A stretch of 64,000 bases of DNA from NCBI GenBank assembly GCA_027257055.1, contig JAPVLO010000133.1, positions 2,852,001 through 2,916,000 on the forward strand, given 5' to 3'. Under the pieces are notes generated by a model that saw nothing but the letters and a program-made list of their open reading frames with translations, did no database searches and was not told the origin of the DNA. Shown here in pieces: positions 46,741-58,484 of this stretch. Each line of letters begins with the position of its first letter. Positions within the stretch are counted from its first letter, which is position 1. Made by a program: the position numbers and the translations under genes. This stretch comes from Cephalopachus bancanus (lineage: Eukaryota; Chordata; Mammalia; Primates; Tarsiidae).

Positions 46741-48340
46741 TATGATACTAACTCTAGTGAACTGGCATTCAAGTTCTCAGGTCATGGGCAGTGTCAGAAG
46801 TGCATTATGCAGTCTCAGTGGGAACGCACCAAAACGTCTGAATATCCCTTGCTCTCCCCATCCCCAAGCATTTATACAACTACTTTATACAACCTTCTTA
46901 AGAACTCACAAGTTAACTAGGTCAGAGAGTTTTGACATCTGGGAAAAAATAGCTTAGTGGTAGCTATCGCATTCTTCTGGGTTCCTTTTAACAAAGAACA
47001 GGCCTATGCAGGTGAAATTTTCCTGGAGAAAGAATATCACCACAGATTGCTCTCTGAAACCAGGGCAATGTCAGACATGGAGCCCAAGCAACAATGGGCA
47101 GTACTAGGAGGACCATCACTGAGGAACACAGTAGTCTGTGAGGAGGAAACCTGTCTTTTAATACTAGTTTCATTCTAATGTTTTATGTGACTTCAAAAAT
47201 GTCAACTTTGATATGAAGAGACAAATTTCTAAAGAAGCTAACCCAGTTAATTTGGCTAGACTATTCACAGATGCGTGAAAAGATACCTGACAACTACCAG
47301 TGAAGAATATCCCCATCTGGATTCAATAATGATCTGATAAAAACTACTTTTTACCATGTTTGCAAGTTTCTCTCCCAAACTCAATTTCCCTTTGGCATAA
47401 GAGGGAAGAACATATGTAATGTCCTCAGTTTTGTGAAAGAAGAAGAACCAACTTCAGGAATGTTTGTCTGAGTATTGTTTAAAGGGTTAATGTCTACCTT
47501 CTGGGCACTTACACATCAAAATCATCACCCCCAAAGTGCAGTCATAAAATATAGGAAAAATAAGCTTCTGTTTCACACATGAATCCAAGAGCAAATTTAC
47601 AAGAAGCATAATTATTGACATTTTAATTAGATTGCATCAAAAGATGACCAATCTTTTGTTACAATCTTTAGGGTAAAATCAAAAAATACAGCAGCAGGTC
47701 ACCCTACCCACTGTGAGCATTTAGCCTACACACAAAAACAGTGACTTTTTTGGTTCATCAACATAATTAAGCCCAGATATTGACTGCCTGTATCAGACTT
47801 TGGCCAGAAGCTAACTTGTATGAGAGCTTGATGTAATCGTATTAAGGGCTGACAGTGCTTAGTTACCATAGATTAAGAAAAATTATATCAATAATGTACA
47901 TGTGTATACTCTACTGCTGATAATGAGCTAATTGGAGTCTAAGCAGTTGATATTTATAATTTCTATATTTCAATTATGAAAATCATCAATATTATAATAG
48001 CTGAGTATTTCCTTTAAATATTAAACCACTAATTGACCTAATTGAGCAGAGTATTGCTAAGAGCAAATACAGCATTTTGCTTCAGCCACAGAAAAAGAAA
48101 ATCATTTGGTGGTCAGTATTTTGTTTAATTTTAATTAGAACCATTGTGCATTGAGGTCTCTATGCCCTCTAAGTAAGATCTCATATTCAACTCTCTAGAA
48201 GATGAAAGTTTTTTATGATGAAGTTTACATTATTAATTGGGGCATTTTTCTAGTATTATTTTTCATCTTTCAACTGAAAAAGACTTTATTCTGGGCAGCA
48301 TAAGCAACTGAAATGTGTACTAGAGATATGCAGTTCAGGA
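46741..48340. other. Unannotated stretch, homeodomain-type core motifs near 47860-48090
   Basis: About 1.6 kb with no repeat family I can name. 47900-48080 holds many TAATTG/CAATTA/TTAATT-type cores (GCTAATTGG, ATTTCAATTATG, CACTAATTGACC, CTAATTGAGC), a composition often seen in conserved developmental enhancers. Function is not shown by sequence alone. Confidence 0.35.
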
Positions 48341-48344
48341 ATGT

Positions 48345-48450
48345 ACAAGGTCATCTAATCCAACACCGTCATTAACTGATGAGTAAAAATGACCCCAAGA
48401 TCAGAAAGTGTCCTAGTGACAGAGCCAAGACTGAAACTCAACACTTCACT
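48345..48450 (-). repeat. MIR-like fragment, antisense
   Basis: GTCATCTAATCCAACACCGTCATTAACTGATGAG and AGTGACAGAGCCAAGACTGAAACTC fit the reverse MIR. Confidence 0.6.
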
Positions 48451-49215
48451 TCCTCCATACTGCCTCTATTTCACAAGCTACTTTTTGAGATAAAACTTTT
48501 CCTAAATCATATTTATCTTCCTTTATTTTGGAACCTTAATAGCACTAAAGAAATGTTTTTCTGAAAGCTGCTTGATAATATGCTGTTCATCTGTTAAGCC
48601 TCAGTTCATAGTTCCTATTATGTAAGAGTAGAAAGATACTGCTTCCTTCAGTACAGCAGCAAAGATAAGTAGATTTCTATTAAGAAATTACTCTGTTAAG
48701 ATCAAGCTTGACTAAAGTGGTCAAATAAGCTTCCCTAAGCTTCTACAACCAAAGAAAAGGGAAATAAAAAAGGATGAGAAGTTGCATATAACAAAGCACT
48801 CGATGTGTTTACATTTTCTAAAGGGTATATCCACATAATTTTTCTTGACTTTTGAAAAATCCACAAGATCAATGCTTCATGCCTAGAATATACATACATT
48901 GTTTTATAGATGATGGTTTTCATCATCTATACCATAACACAATGCTGTACTTAAAGAACTCAGGAATGAAATTTTAAAAGAGCATAATAAAATTCATATA
49001 AATAAAAAGCTATAAAATCAAAATCACAGCATCTCATGCCTTAGTAGATTCTCCAGAATAACACTGCATTGCACTGTACTTCACTATTCTTTTGTTTACA
49101 ACATCCGTGTAAGGTGTCTTCAAATAGTGATTATTTTAAATGCAAAGCACCCTCTCATGTAAAAACCTTTCATGAGTCTTTCAAGAATCTATGATCTAGG
49201 TCCCTGTCTGTAAGC
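48451..49215. other. Unannotated AT-rich sequence
   Basis: About 760 bp, nothing recognised. Confidence 0.4.
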
Positions 49216-49217
49216 AG

Positions 49218-49440
49218 ATATTTTCAACTGCGGGGGATTTTGCTTCCCAGGGGACATTCTGCAATGTCTAAAGACATTTTTATTTGGCACAACTGTGGTA
49301 GAAGGGTGCTCCTGGCAACAAGCGGTTAGAGGACAGGGATCTTACTAGAATTTCTACCATGCACAGGAAAGCCCCCAAAACAAAGAATCACTGAGCCCAA
49401 AATTATCCACAGCAAGGAAGCTAAAGCAACTGCTGCTCTG
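49218..49440 (+). mobile_element. MER20-like hAT-Charlie DNA transposon, nearly full length
   Basis: TTTTCAACTGCGGGGGATTTTGC, CAGGGGACATTCTGCAATGTC, GACATTTTTATTTGGCACAACTG, GGTGCTCCTGGCAACAAGCGG, TACCATGCACAGGAAAGCC and AAAATTATCCACAGC run in the MER20 order. About 220 bp, the family's usual length. Confidence 0.8.
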
Positions 49441-49559
49441 AGTTCTTTACAGTGACATGAAGTTTTCAGTCACTCAACTCATTGACAGATATTTGAATCT
49501 TCTCACTTGTGTAACTACTTAGAGTTACCAGGCAAATTTCTTACAAGAGACCACATGTG

Positions 49560-49745
49560 AAGTAGCAAGAACCTAGGTGTAGGAACTGGGAGACAGCTTC
49601 TGTAGCTATGGCACTCTTCCTAATTAACTGCATGAACCTAGTTAAGTCACTTAACCTCTCACGCCATCAATTGCTTCAACAAAAAATGAAAGAATCAAGC
49701 TAAATTAATTCTAGCGATCCTTTCCAGCTCTAAAATTCCATTGTC
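49560..49745 (+). repeat. MIR (MIR3-like) SINE
   Basis: TAGGAACTGGGAGACAGCTTCTG, CTAATTAACTGCATGAACC, AGTCACTTAACCTCTC and the end CGATCCTTTCCAGCTCTAAAATTCC, typical of MIR3/MIRc. Confidence 0.75.
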
Positions 49746-49855
49746 TAAATAAAAGGTAAAATCACAAGTTTAGAAAGAATTTTAAAAACTTAAACACCTG
49801 GTTATACACTCATTTATTGAAGCAAAACTAACCAAAGAGTACCTTCACTAAAAGT

Positions 49856-50118
49856 TTTTGTGTGTGTGTGTGTTGGAGTGTCACTCTGTCGCCCAGGTTG
49901 GAGTGCAGTGGCACACTCCAGCCGCCGCAGCCTTGACCTGCTAGCCTCAGGTGATCCTTCTGCCTCAGCCTTCTAAGTAGCTGGAACTACAGGCGTGCAC
50001 CACCACGCACGGATAATTCTTTGATTTATTGTAGAGATGAGGTCTCACCAAGTTGCCCAAGCTGGTCTCGAACTCCTGAGGTCAGGCAATCCTCTCGCCT
50101 CAGCCTCCCAAAGTGTAT
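49856..50118 (-). mobile_element. Alu SINE, older relative of the lineage-specific type, 5' truncated
   Basis: Starts with (TG)n then TTGGAGTGTCACTCTGTCGCCC and ends at CTCAGCCTCCCAAAG|TGTATATG. It has the GATTTATTGTAGAGATGAGG mark of the lineage type but also GGTCTCGAACTCCTGAGGTC like older Alus. It may be an early member. Confidence 0.85.
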
Positions 50119-50274
50119 ATGTTTAACTGCAGTGTGTTAAATGGACAGGCATTTATTAAGGACCTATTATATGCTGAGAACACTACCTGTTGGTGTAAAA
50201 ATATAAAAGAAGGATTAGAAACTGTACATCTATATTTGTGATCTCAATTATTGAAATCCATTAAATAATTTTTT

Positions 50275-50450
50275 TTTCAAAGTGTAAAATGCAAATCATT
50301 ACATTAGGATCTCCTGAGATCGTTGATAAAATACAAATTCTCAAGTCTCCATTTTTAACAGATTGGGATTTTTGAGAACTTGACCCAAACCTGCATTATT
50401 ACAATCAATCACTCTTGATGTATTATTATGTATACTATAGTTTAAACCCT
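50275..50450 (+). repeat. Possible MER5-like fragment
   Basis: ATCATTACATTAGGATCTCCTGAG, AAATACAAATTCTCAAGTC, TTGACCCAAACCTGC are in the right order for MER5-type hAT elements, but weakly. Confidence 0.4.
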
Positions 50451-50811
50451 GCTGAATTAAAAATTAATAAGCAAAAAAGTATATTATATTGTTTTAGTCT
50501 TGATTGTATATGAAATTCTATAGGAGTTCAGAGAAGAAACGTTAACTGACAGGTCAGAATTGTTGAGGGAAAAGGTATGTTCATAGCAGGTCAGATGCAA
50601 GCTTGAACGGATGGGTTTGGAAAGCATGAGGGAGGAATCGGGAAAAGGTATTCAGTGTGGAGTTTCGATGCAAGCAAAGCCACCCTTGCGATGTAATTGA
50701 AGGACCATGTAGAGTCTCACAGCAGCAGTGTTCATGTTGAGCAGAAATAATTAATAAAATTCTACAATATATGTATACATGTTGGAACCAATTTGAAAAT
50801 GTCTGCCTTTA

Positions 50812-51103
50812 GCAGGGCTCGGTGGCTCAGCCTGCAATCCCGCGCCTTTGGAGGCCGAGGAGAGTGGATTGCCTGAGCCCGCGGGTTCGAGACCCGCCTG
50901 GGCAGCGAGACCTCATCTCTACAATAAATCAAAAAAATCAGCCGGGCGTGGTAGCGCATGCCTGTAATTCCGGCTACCCGGAAGGCTGAGGCGGAAGGAT
51001 CGCCGGAGCCCAGCAGGTCGAGGCTGTGGTGGCTGGGAGCGGCCACTGCACTCCAGTCTGGGCGACAGAGTGCATCTCCAACTCAAAAAAAAAAAGAAAG
51101 AAA
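50812..51103 (+). mobile_element. Alu SINE, lineage-specific type, young-looking
   Basis: GCAGGGCTCGGTGGCTCAGCC, CTACAATAAATCAAAAAAATCAG, CATCTCCAACTC then A-tail with GAAA units. A perfect 17-bp target duplication (GAAAATGTCTGCCTTTA) lies at 50795-50811 and 51104-51120. Confidence 0.97.
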
Positions 51104-51120
51104 GAAAATGTCTGCCTTTA

Positions 51121-51373
51121 AAAGGACAACCATCGTGGGAAAAACATGATCTCAAAGATGTTTACATCCGGCTTAAATGTTGTCTGGTTCAAATGTGTTT
51201 CAGTGATTTTTAGTCTGTGTATACAAGTCAAGAAAAAAATAAAATTACCCTGTGCATTAAATCTCCTAGATTTCAAAGCACCCTAATTCATCTCACTTGT
51301 AAATGTTCTAATTATGGAATATCATCTTCTACTGCCCACATTATTTTGTCTGTGTAAATTTATACATAAAATA
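51121..51373. other. Unannotated sequence
   Basis: About 250 bp between two Alu-type insertions. Nothing recognised. Confidence 0.4.
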
Positions 51374-51382
51374 ATATCACTA

Positions 51383-51540
51383 GGCCGGGCTCGGTGGCTC
51401 AGCCTGCAGTTCCAGCTACTCGGAAAGCTGAGGTGGAAGGATCGCTGGAACCCAGCAGGTCGACGCTGGGGTGGCCATGAGTGCGCCACTGCACTCCAGC
51501 CTGGGCAGCAGAGTGAGGCTCTGCCAAAAAAAAAAAATTG
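51383..51540 (+). mobile_element. Monomeric Alu of the lineage type: left-arm head on a right-arm body
   Basis: Left-arm head GGCCGGGCTCGGTGGCTCAGCC runs straight into right-arm text CAGTTCCAGCTACTCGG, GGATCGCTGGAACCCAGCAGG, CACTGCACTCCAGCCTGGGC, then an A tail. Flanks ATATCACTA (51374-51382) and ATATCCCTA (51541-51549) are a near-match duplication. About 155 bp instead of 285. It could be an element deleted after insertion or an independent monomer source. Confidence 0.85.
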
Positions 51541-51689
51541 ATATCCCTATATTGGTCATTTTTACATACTCTAATACCACAATTTTTCCTCCTAAGGTAG
51601 GAGCTGATGTGGGTTTTTTGTTCCCTAAGATCAAAGGATATTTTCACTTGAATTATTGTATAATATAAATAATTTCTATGTTATTTGTT

Positions 51690-54110
51690 AAATGAACTAC
51701 TTTACTGATTTCCAATTTGTTTCTAACATGGTCAGAGAATATGCTTTATGTGACTTGAATAATTTTAAATTTACTGAGACTGTCTCATGGCCTAGAATAT
51801 GGTCTACGTTGGTTAATGTACTATGTAGATTTCAAAACATTATGTATTCTGCTATTGTCAGGTAGTTTTCTCTACCTGCAAATTAGGTCAATTTGTTGAT
51901 TGTGTTGTTCAAATCTCCATACAGATTACTGATTTTTTTTGTCTATTTTTTCTATCAATTACAGAGAAGGCGGTGCTGAAACCTCTGACTATAATTGTGG
52001 ATTTGTCTCTATCTCATTGCTATAAAAGTTCAAATTTTGTTTCATGTATTTTGAAACCCTGAAATTAGGTACATAAATGTTTATAATCGACACAACCACT
52101 TAATGAATTTACCCCTTTATTATTATGAAATTGCCTTATCTCTAGTACATTTTTGCTCTGAGATCTGCTTTGTCTGATATTAAATACAGTTAATTCAGTT
52201 TTGCTTTGGCAGTGTTAACATTGTATATCTTTTCCTATCCTCTTCCTTTAAATTTATTGAGTGTATTTCTTCCAAGCTACGTATAGCTAGATCTTACTTT
52301 TTATATAATTTGACACACTTTCCCTTTTATTTGAAATATTTAGGCTATTTACATTTAGCTTGGTTAAATATATGGTTAGGTTTCAATCTATTATTATCTT
52401 GTTATTAGTTTTCCAAATGATCTGTCTGTCTTCTCATATCCTCTTTTTTTATGTATGTTGAATTAAATAGTTTTATTTTCAATTTTATCCCCTTTGTTGT
52501 TAGTTTTGTTATTTTAATAACTACTTTGCAGTCAATTGCACACATCTTTAACTTATCACAGTCTAACTTCAAGTGACACTATACCACTTCACACGTAGTA
52601 TAAAAACTTTCTAACAGTATACTTTCATTTTCCTGTCCTGACATTTGTGCTATTATTGCCATGTATTTTACTGTCACATGTATTTTCAATTCCACATTGC
52701 ATTATTACTGTTTTTGTTTAAGCAGTTAATTATTTTTATAAGATTTTGAAAGTACTAGAAATTTTTCTGTATTTACCCAAATAACTACCATTTCTAATGT
52801 CCTCCCTTCTTTCTATTTATCACTGTTTTTGGTCAATTTGTTTATGATGTGTCTTGTTGAAGATTATTTCATATTTTCTGTGATTGAGGTTCGTTGGGCT
52901 TCTTGAATCTGTGAATTTATAGGTTACAACAAACTTTTAAATTTTTCAAACATCTTTCCTGCCATTCTTCTCCTTTCCTTCAGTGATTCCAATTACATGT
53001 ATGTTAGGTTGCATGACGTTGTCCCAACACATTGATGTTCATTTTGCTAGCTTTTTTCCTCTGTGTGTTTCATGTTGGGTAGTCTCTATTGTTATGTCTT
53101 CATGTTTGTTCATCTTGTCTTCTGCCACATCTAATCTGACATTAATCTTTTTAAGTTTTTTTTTATCTCACACATTATAGTTTTTATCCCTAGAGCTTTA
53201 GATTTTTTTTTTATTTACCCTGTTTAAACATTTGGGATAGAGTTGTAATGACCTCTCTGATGTCCATATCTGCTCAGTCTAACATCTATGTCATTTCTGG
53301 GACATTTTGAATTATTTGATTTTTGTCCTCATTATGGGTTATGTTTTCCTGCTTATTTACATGCCTAATATTTTTCAATTAGATGCCAGTCATTGTCAAT
53401 CTTTCTTAACAGGAGCTCAACACTCTTGTATCTCAATAAGAATGTTGGAGTTTCGTTCTAGGCTAGTTAAGTTCCCTGGGAATAGTTTTATTCTTTCTGG
53501 TCTTGGTTTTACGATTTGTAGTGCAGTTCTGGAGCATGTTCAGTTATGGCCTAATTATTTTTCACCACTGAAACAAGGAACTTCTGGTCCCTTTATCATA
53601 AGGTTTTACAGTCTGGCTGTGGGGACAGGCACTATTTCTGGGACTGTGTGAGTACTAGACACTGTCACCCCTAATATTTTCAGTTAGCTCTTTCTCTAGG
53701 CTAGGTAATATCCTCACATGCATTTGGTGATTAATAGGCAACTGAATTTTGAGAAACTCTCTGTAGACCTTTGGAATTCTCTTTAAAGGCAGCTGTCTTC
53801 TTTCATGGACTCTTTTGTGTGAATTCTTGCCAGCTTGACCTCCTGAACTCGCAGCTCTATCTCTTCACTTAAGGAGTCTACTGAACTCCACTTGAGTTCC
53901 CCTTCCCTGTACCATGACCCTGAAACTTTCTCACAGCAATAAGATGGAAAAACTGTAGGACTCATTATGTTTATTTCCCTACTCTCAGGAATCACTGTCT
54001 TCAATTGTCTGATGTCTAATGTCTTTAAACTGGTTGTTTCACACATTCTGTCAATTTTTGGTTGTTTCAGTGTAAATTTGGCCCCTATTCACTTTTACTG
54101 GTAGCAGAAG
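51690..54110 (-). mobile_element. Ancient L1 (L1M), antisense: ORF2 endonuclease start and 5' region
   Basis: Antisense L1 ORF2: ACATGGTCAGAGAATATGC, GAATATGGTCTACGTTGG, TATAATTGTGGATTTGTC (reverse of the endonuclease DFNTP region), TCATTATGAAATTGCC, GATCTGCTTTGTCTGATATT (reverse of the SDK region) and GCTACGTATAGCTAGATC. From about 53240 the text (GACATTTTGAATTATTTG, ATGGGTTATGTTTTCCTGC, CATGCCTAATATTTTTCAATTAGATGCCAGTC, GGTTTTACAGTCTGGCTG, GGGACTGTGTGAG) matches the 5' side of old L1M elements. The middle (52400-53240) is too diverged to place. No open frame survives. Confidence 0.75.
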
Positions 54111-54510
54111 TCTCACATTGGATTACTTTAAATATGTTATAAGGCCTAAATATTACTGAACTCAATGTTATTTAATTATATTTTTAAAGCCTTATGTGGG
54201 GATATCAACTTTTACTATACCCATGGAAACAAAAGATTGGGTTTACAATGTAGTTCTTGGTGAGACCTTAAGAAAAGCAAGCTAAAGAATGTTTTTATAT
54301 GCCATTTTTCTTAGATTCTGATAAGAACCAGCTCCCCTATTGTACTGGAGGCAAATAAATTTCTTAACTTTCTTCCCAAGTGACTCTTTGATACCCTATG
54401 ACATCATTCATTTCCTTCTCCAAATAAGAATCACAAGTTTATTGTTTTTAAAACTATAGGATTTTCTAATAAATATGAGATTAATGCGTGATAGGATTTT
54501 ATATTTTCCT

Positions 54511-54763
54511 TTTTTTTTTTTTTTTTTTTGAGTTGGAGTCTCACTCTGTCACCTATACTGGGGTGCAGTGGCCGCTCCCGGCCACCGCAGCCTCAACCTG
54601 CTGGGCTCCAGCAATCCTTCTGCCTCAGCCTTCAAGTAGCTGGAACTACAGGCACACACTACCACGCCCGGCTTATTTTGATTTATTGTAGAGATGAGGT
54701 CTCGCCAAGTTGCCCAGGCGGGTCTCGAACCCGCGGGCTCAGGCAATCCACTCACCTCAGCCT
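54511..54763 (-). mobile_element. Alu SINE, lineage-specific type, 5' truncated
   Basis: T-run of about 20, GAGTTGGAGTCTCACTCTGTCACC and on through CACTCACCTCAGCCT, where it stops before the head (last about 35 bases missing). No clear target duplication. Confidence 0.9.
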
Positions 54764-56185
54764 AAAAGAATAAAACAAAACTGCCAAATGAGCTTATCAA
54801 AATCATCTTTTTGACTAAGCAAATCATTATCTAAAATAAAATATAAAGGTTTACTGTCTTGCATATATTTATGATACATCATTTATTAAAGTCACTAATG
54901 GAAGCATTTGTAATTCATGGGTTCATTGTTGGGTTGCAAAAGTTACCAAAGATGAGAAAGACTCAACTTCTACTTTGCATGAACTTTCCTATACTTTCCA
55001 TGAAGTATAGGGAATAATAATGTGTTATCTTGTGCTATTATGGTGTCTACTTATTGGAAGCCATGTGTTTGGTAATATTATTAATATAAACTTATTGATA
55101 ATTTAATCAATGCATGCTTTATCTCCAATACTATCTTATGCTTGTATTTACATGTCAGAAAATTATATTGTCAATACTGTATTTTATATATATCTTCGTA
55201 TATAATGTGTAGGACTTATAGTTCTGCAACCACTGTAAAAGTCTTGATAAACATTTTAAAAGGAAAAGCTTCATATAAATTTTACTGACAATACGTATTT
55301 ATCTCATTTAGAAAAGACACAAATAGTAAAGACAGGTGTATATCATCACTTATTTTTTCTATTTTTATTATCAGAGTTGTCATTGTTTAAAAAGTCAAAC
55401 AGTCCTTAAGTGCTCATAAGAAAAGACAGTAGCCTGTGCCCACACCCCTCCCTCACCACGTCCTGTTTTCTAGCTGTCACAACTTTCAACTCCATAAGCT
55501 GTTTTTCCTCATATTCACCTCCATGTTTCTAAATGTCAGTCTTGCCTTTTTATTTATTAAGCCTAGACAGTATCTGTGGCTTCTTGCCTTTGTAGATGAG
55601 AATTTGGTTCTTCTTCTGCACTACCTTCAATTCCTTCCCCTCCACCCACCCATTCTGCCAGTAAAGTGAAGTTGCAATTTTTGGTTACATAGGTAGTCAG
55701 TTTACATAATTTTGACAGTGTAATATTGTTCATTGCTGAGGCAAATAATATTCAATGATGGCATTTCCTTTACTGGCTGTCTTTTCTTGAAGTTATTTGC
55801 CTCACTTACTTAGATTTACACAAATTATTATTAATTTTTTTAAAATGTTTCCACAGATCTGGCACCACCAGCAATATTTGTTGAGCACTCAAACACATTG
55901 GATAATCTATCAGTCTCATTTCTCTCCCGAAGACCTCCCTTCAACGGCCCTCTATCCTTCAACTCAAATCCATGCAGTTTGCTGTCTCTGGGCCTTTAGC
56001 TTTGCTGTCATCTTCTAACATCTAAACTGAGCAGCTGTGACAATATTTTCCAAGGCAACATTTGGATTTCTATCTTTACCTGCTGTGACTGACGTTATCC
56101 ACACCTTCTTTCAAAAGTACAAGGAATAAGTTCTGTAAGGCAATATGGAGAACTTCTGCCTCTTAGAAGATAGGGAAAGAATGAT
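54764..56185. other. Unannotated AT-rich sequence
   Basis: About 1.4 kb. No recognised element. The open frames at 55436-55669 and 55797-56018 have no family resemblance. Confidence 0.4.
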
Positions 56186-56189
56186 AAGA

Positions 56190-56430
56190 TAAAGACTATT
56201 TATTGACCTCATTCATGCCATGAGCATTGTCAAGTACTTGACATACATCTTTTATTCTCACTACATCTCTTTGAGGATGGGCTTACGATCATTATTCTCA
56301 TCTTACAGATGTGGAGACTAATTCAGAATCATTCAGTAACTTATCCAATGTCCCACAGGTAGAGATTACAAGGACCTAATTTCAAACCCAGGTTTATCCT
56401 ATCCCTCAGGTATACTCATAACCATTTCAC
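56190..56430 (-). repeat. MIR SINE, antisense
   Basis: GAGCATTGTCAAGTACTTGACATACATC, TTATTCTCACTACATCTCTTTGAGG, ATTATTCTCATCTTACAGATGTGGAGACTAA, AACTTATCCAATGTCCCACAGG, ATTTCAAACCCAGG. Confidence 0.85.
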
Positions 56431-56529
56431 TGCACCATCTCCACATTGTATGAAGAAGCATGGTTCAGCTCTGGTTGCTAGAGAGAACAGAAAGGGGCCT
56501 AGAAGAGAAATTAAAGGCTTGTGCCCCTC

Positions 56530-56770
56530 AAGGAAATAGTTTGAGTCCCAGCTCTGTCACTCTCCAGTCAGATATTTTTAGGCAAGTTGAATGATATATA
56601 ATAATAATAATCACTGTAAGAACCAACATTGACTGAGTGCTAGAACCTGTTGTGTTCAATTTCTAATTTTAGTTCCACATGAATCTTTTTATATAGATGG
56701 CGTTCTTATCATTACTATTCTTATTACTTTTCTGACCATTACTGCCACACCTGATCCTAGCCAAAAGGCC
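56530..56770. repeat. MIR-like fragments and (ATA)n
   Basis: GAGTCCCAGCTCTGTCACTCTCC (sense MIR), an ATAATAATAATA run at 56598-56609, and GAGTGCTAGAACCTGTTGTG with ATGAATCTTTTTATATAGATGGCG (antisense-like). Boundaries between the pieces are unclear. Confidence 0.5.
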
Positions 56771-57064
56771 AAGAAGCAATTATTGTTACTATTATTATTG
56801 TCACTATTATCATCATTAGTAGCTTTATTTTATAAATGGGGAAGCATATCACAGGGTTTCATTTCCCTCACCTCTCATGTGAGTTGAGCTGATTATCTCT
56901 AAATTGACTCTTTCTAAAAATACATTCCTTTGAAAACAATTAAAAAATAAAACCATCAAAAAAAGAAAATAAATCTCAAAAAAATAAAAAATAAAACAAA
57001 ACCTGCAAGTACATATTGGATTTGCTCATATCAAGGAGAAAAAAATACTGGAAGAAAATTTAGA

Positions 57065-57125
57065 GATCACCTCTAATTGCCCCCTTTTTCAGATGAAGAA
57101 ACTGAGGTTCAGAAAAATATTAATT
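57065..57125 (-). repeat. MIR core fragment, antisense
   Basis: CCCCTTTTTCAGATGAAGAAACTGAGGTTCAGAAAAA is the MIR core region in reverse. Confidence 0.65.
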
Positions 57126-57680
57126 GGAGCTCCCTGTGTTTCATAGATAATACACAAATGTGAAGATTCCCAGTCTGGTGCTTTTCCTTTAGCTGCAGAA
57201 AGCAGTGGCACATGGAGTGAGTGGGAGAGTGGGGAGGGGCGAGACAGAGAGGTAAAGAGTGAGCAATGTGGAAGTCCCTGCACCATCCATCCATTCATCT
57301 ACCAGTTAATTGAGAGACCCCAGAAATATAAGGAGTGCAAAAGTGAATGCAAAAGCATGCTACCCTCAAAAGGAGTTCACAGTCAAAATTTTTTTAAAAA
57401 CACATTAAGAAATTATTCCTAATATCTTCATAAACACAGTAATTTGCAGTCGTAGTCCAGAACATAGAGCTGTATACAAGTAATTTGGCATCTCAAACTT
57501 AAAGTGTCTGTAATGAAACTCTCAATGTCATTCACCATTTTATTAAAATTTAACTTGTCAACAAAAGGTTTTGTTTGGTCACCTTATCTAAAAGAGCACT
57601 CCAGTCACTGCCTTTTTCTTCTTACTTTGCTTTATTTTTCATTTTAGTACTTGCTACCACCAGTAATGGCATATATTTGG
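57126..57680. other. Unannotated sequence
   Basis: About 550 bp, no recognised element. A short purine-rich patch lies at 57205-57265. Confidence 0.4.
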
Positions 57681-57682
57681 AT

Positions 57683-57793
57683 CTGTCTTCCTCCCTTCCC
57701 TCCCCTCCTCTCCCCCCTTCTCTCCCTCCCTCCCTCCCTTCCTCCTTCCTTCCTTTCTTTCTTTTTTGCTTTCTTTCTTTCTTCCTGTCTTTC
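57683..57793. repeat. Polypyrimidine tract (CCCT/CTTT-type), about 110 bp
   Basis: Nearly only C and T on the plus strand with a few other bases: CTTCCTCCCTTCCCTCCCC, CTCCCTCCCTCCCTCCCTTCC, TTTCTTTCTTTCTTCC. Mirror-like segments could form triplex DNA. The open frames across it are low-complexity artefacts. Confidence 0.9.
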
Positions 57794-57844
57794 CCTATTA
57801 GACTCTCAGCACCTTGAGACAAGGTCTTGGTTTGTTCTTGGTTT

Positions 57845-57863
57845 GGGTTGGTTGGTAGGTTGG
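57845..57863 (+). other. Two-tetrad G-quadruplex motif
   Basis: GGGTTGGTTGGTAGGTTGG has five G-runs of two or three with two-base loops. It sits about 50 bp after the polypyrimidine tract. Folding is inferred from the pattern only. Confidence 0.6.
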
Positions 57864-57868
57864 TTTTT

Positions 57869-58480
57869 CCAGGGCTGCACCCCAGTTGTTCCCAGTCACC
57901 AAGACTGTCGGCAGATATCCCTATCAGGCCCATGTGTTAGGAACTCAAGTTACCTAATTTCAGTTTTTTGTTTTGCTTTTTCAAAACCCCCAAGTGAAGC
58001 ATAGGATTTTATTATCTTTAAGTTTGTCTACATTATTTCCCACTGATTGTTTTTTTGTTACAAATCTAAACATGACAGACATCTAGCTATATTCAAGCCT
58101 GATAAAACTACTTCTAAATGCATAATTTGATCCAGATAATCTTTGGTGTTCATGTTTATGTCTCTCTACATTTTAACTTTGACTGGATCTAAATGATGCC
58201 AAAGCATCTAGATAAAAAGAAAAATAGTAGTCAATCACTCAGGTTTTTGTGGAATACTATACTATACTTTTATTGATTTGGGCATGTCTAAATATTGAAT
58301 GTTACATAGACAAAGCAATCTGGGTACTGGGCTTCTGTTTATTTGTTTGTGTGTTTGTTTGTGTGTTTGTTACATTTCTTTCACTTTCCTGCAGATACAT
58401 TTGTGTCATGACGACAAATGTTCAAGACAGACAAAAAATAGTGTAAATAAACTCCAATTTAGTAGGTACAATGGCCTGTG
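57869..58480. other. Unannotated sequence with a (TTTG)n-like patch
   Basis: About 600 bp. A TTTGTTTGTGTGTTTGTTTGTGTG patch lies at about 58342-58376. Nothing else recognised. Confidence 0.5.
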
Positions 58481-58484
58481 TTGT

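Noticed and set aside
53307..53651. 114-codon open frame with hydrophobic stretches
   Set aside because: It reads through the antisense 5' region of an ancient L1M. No independent evidence of a gene.
57575..58004. Open frames rich in Ser/Pro/Leu and antisense Lys/Glu/Gly
   Set aside because: They are products of the polypyrimidine tract and have no domain.
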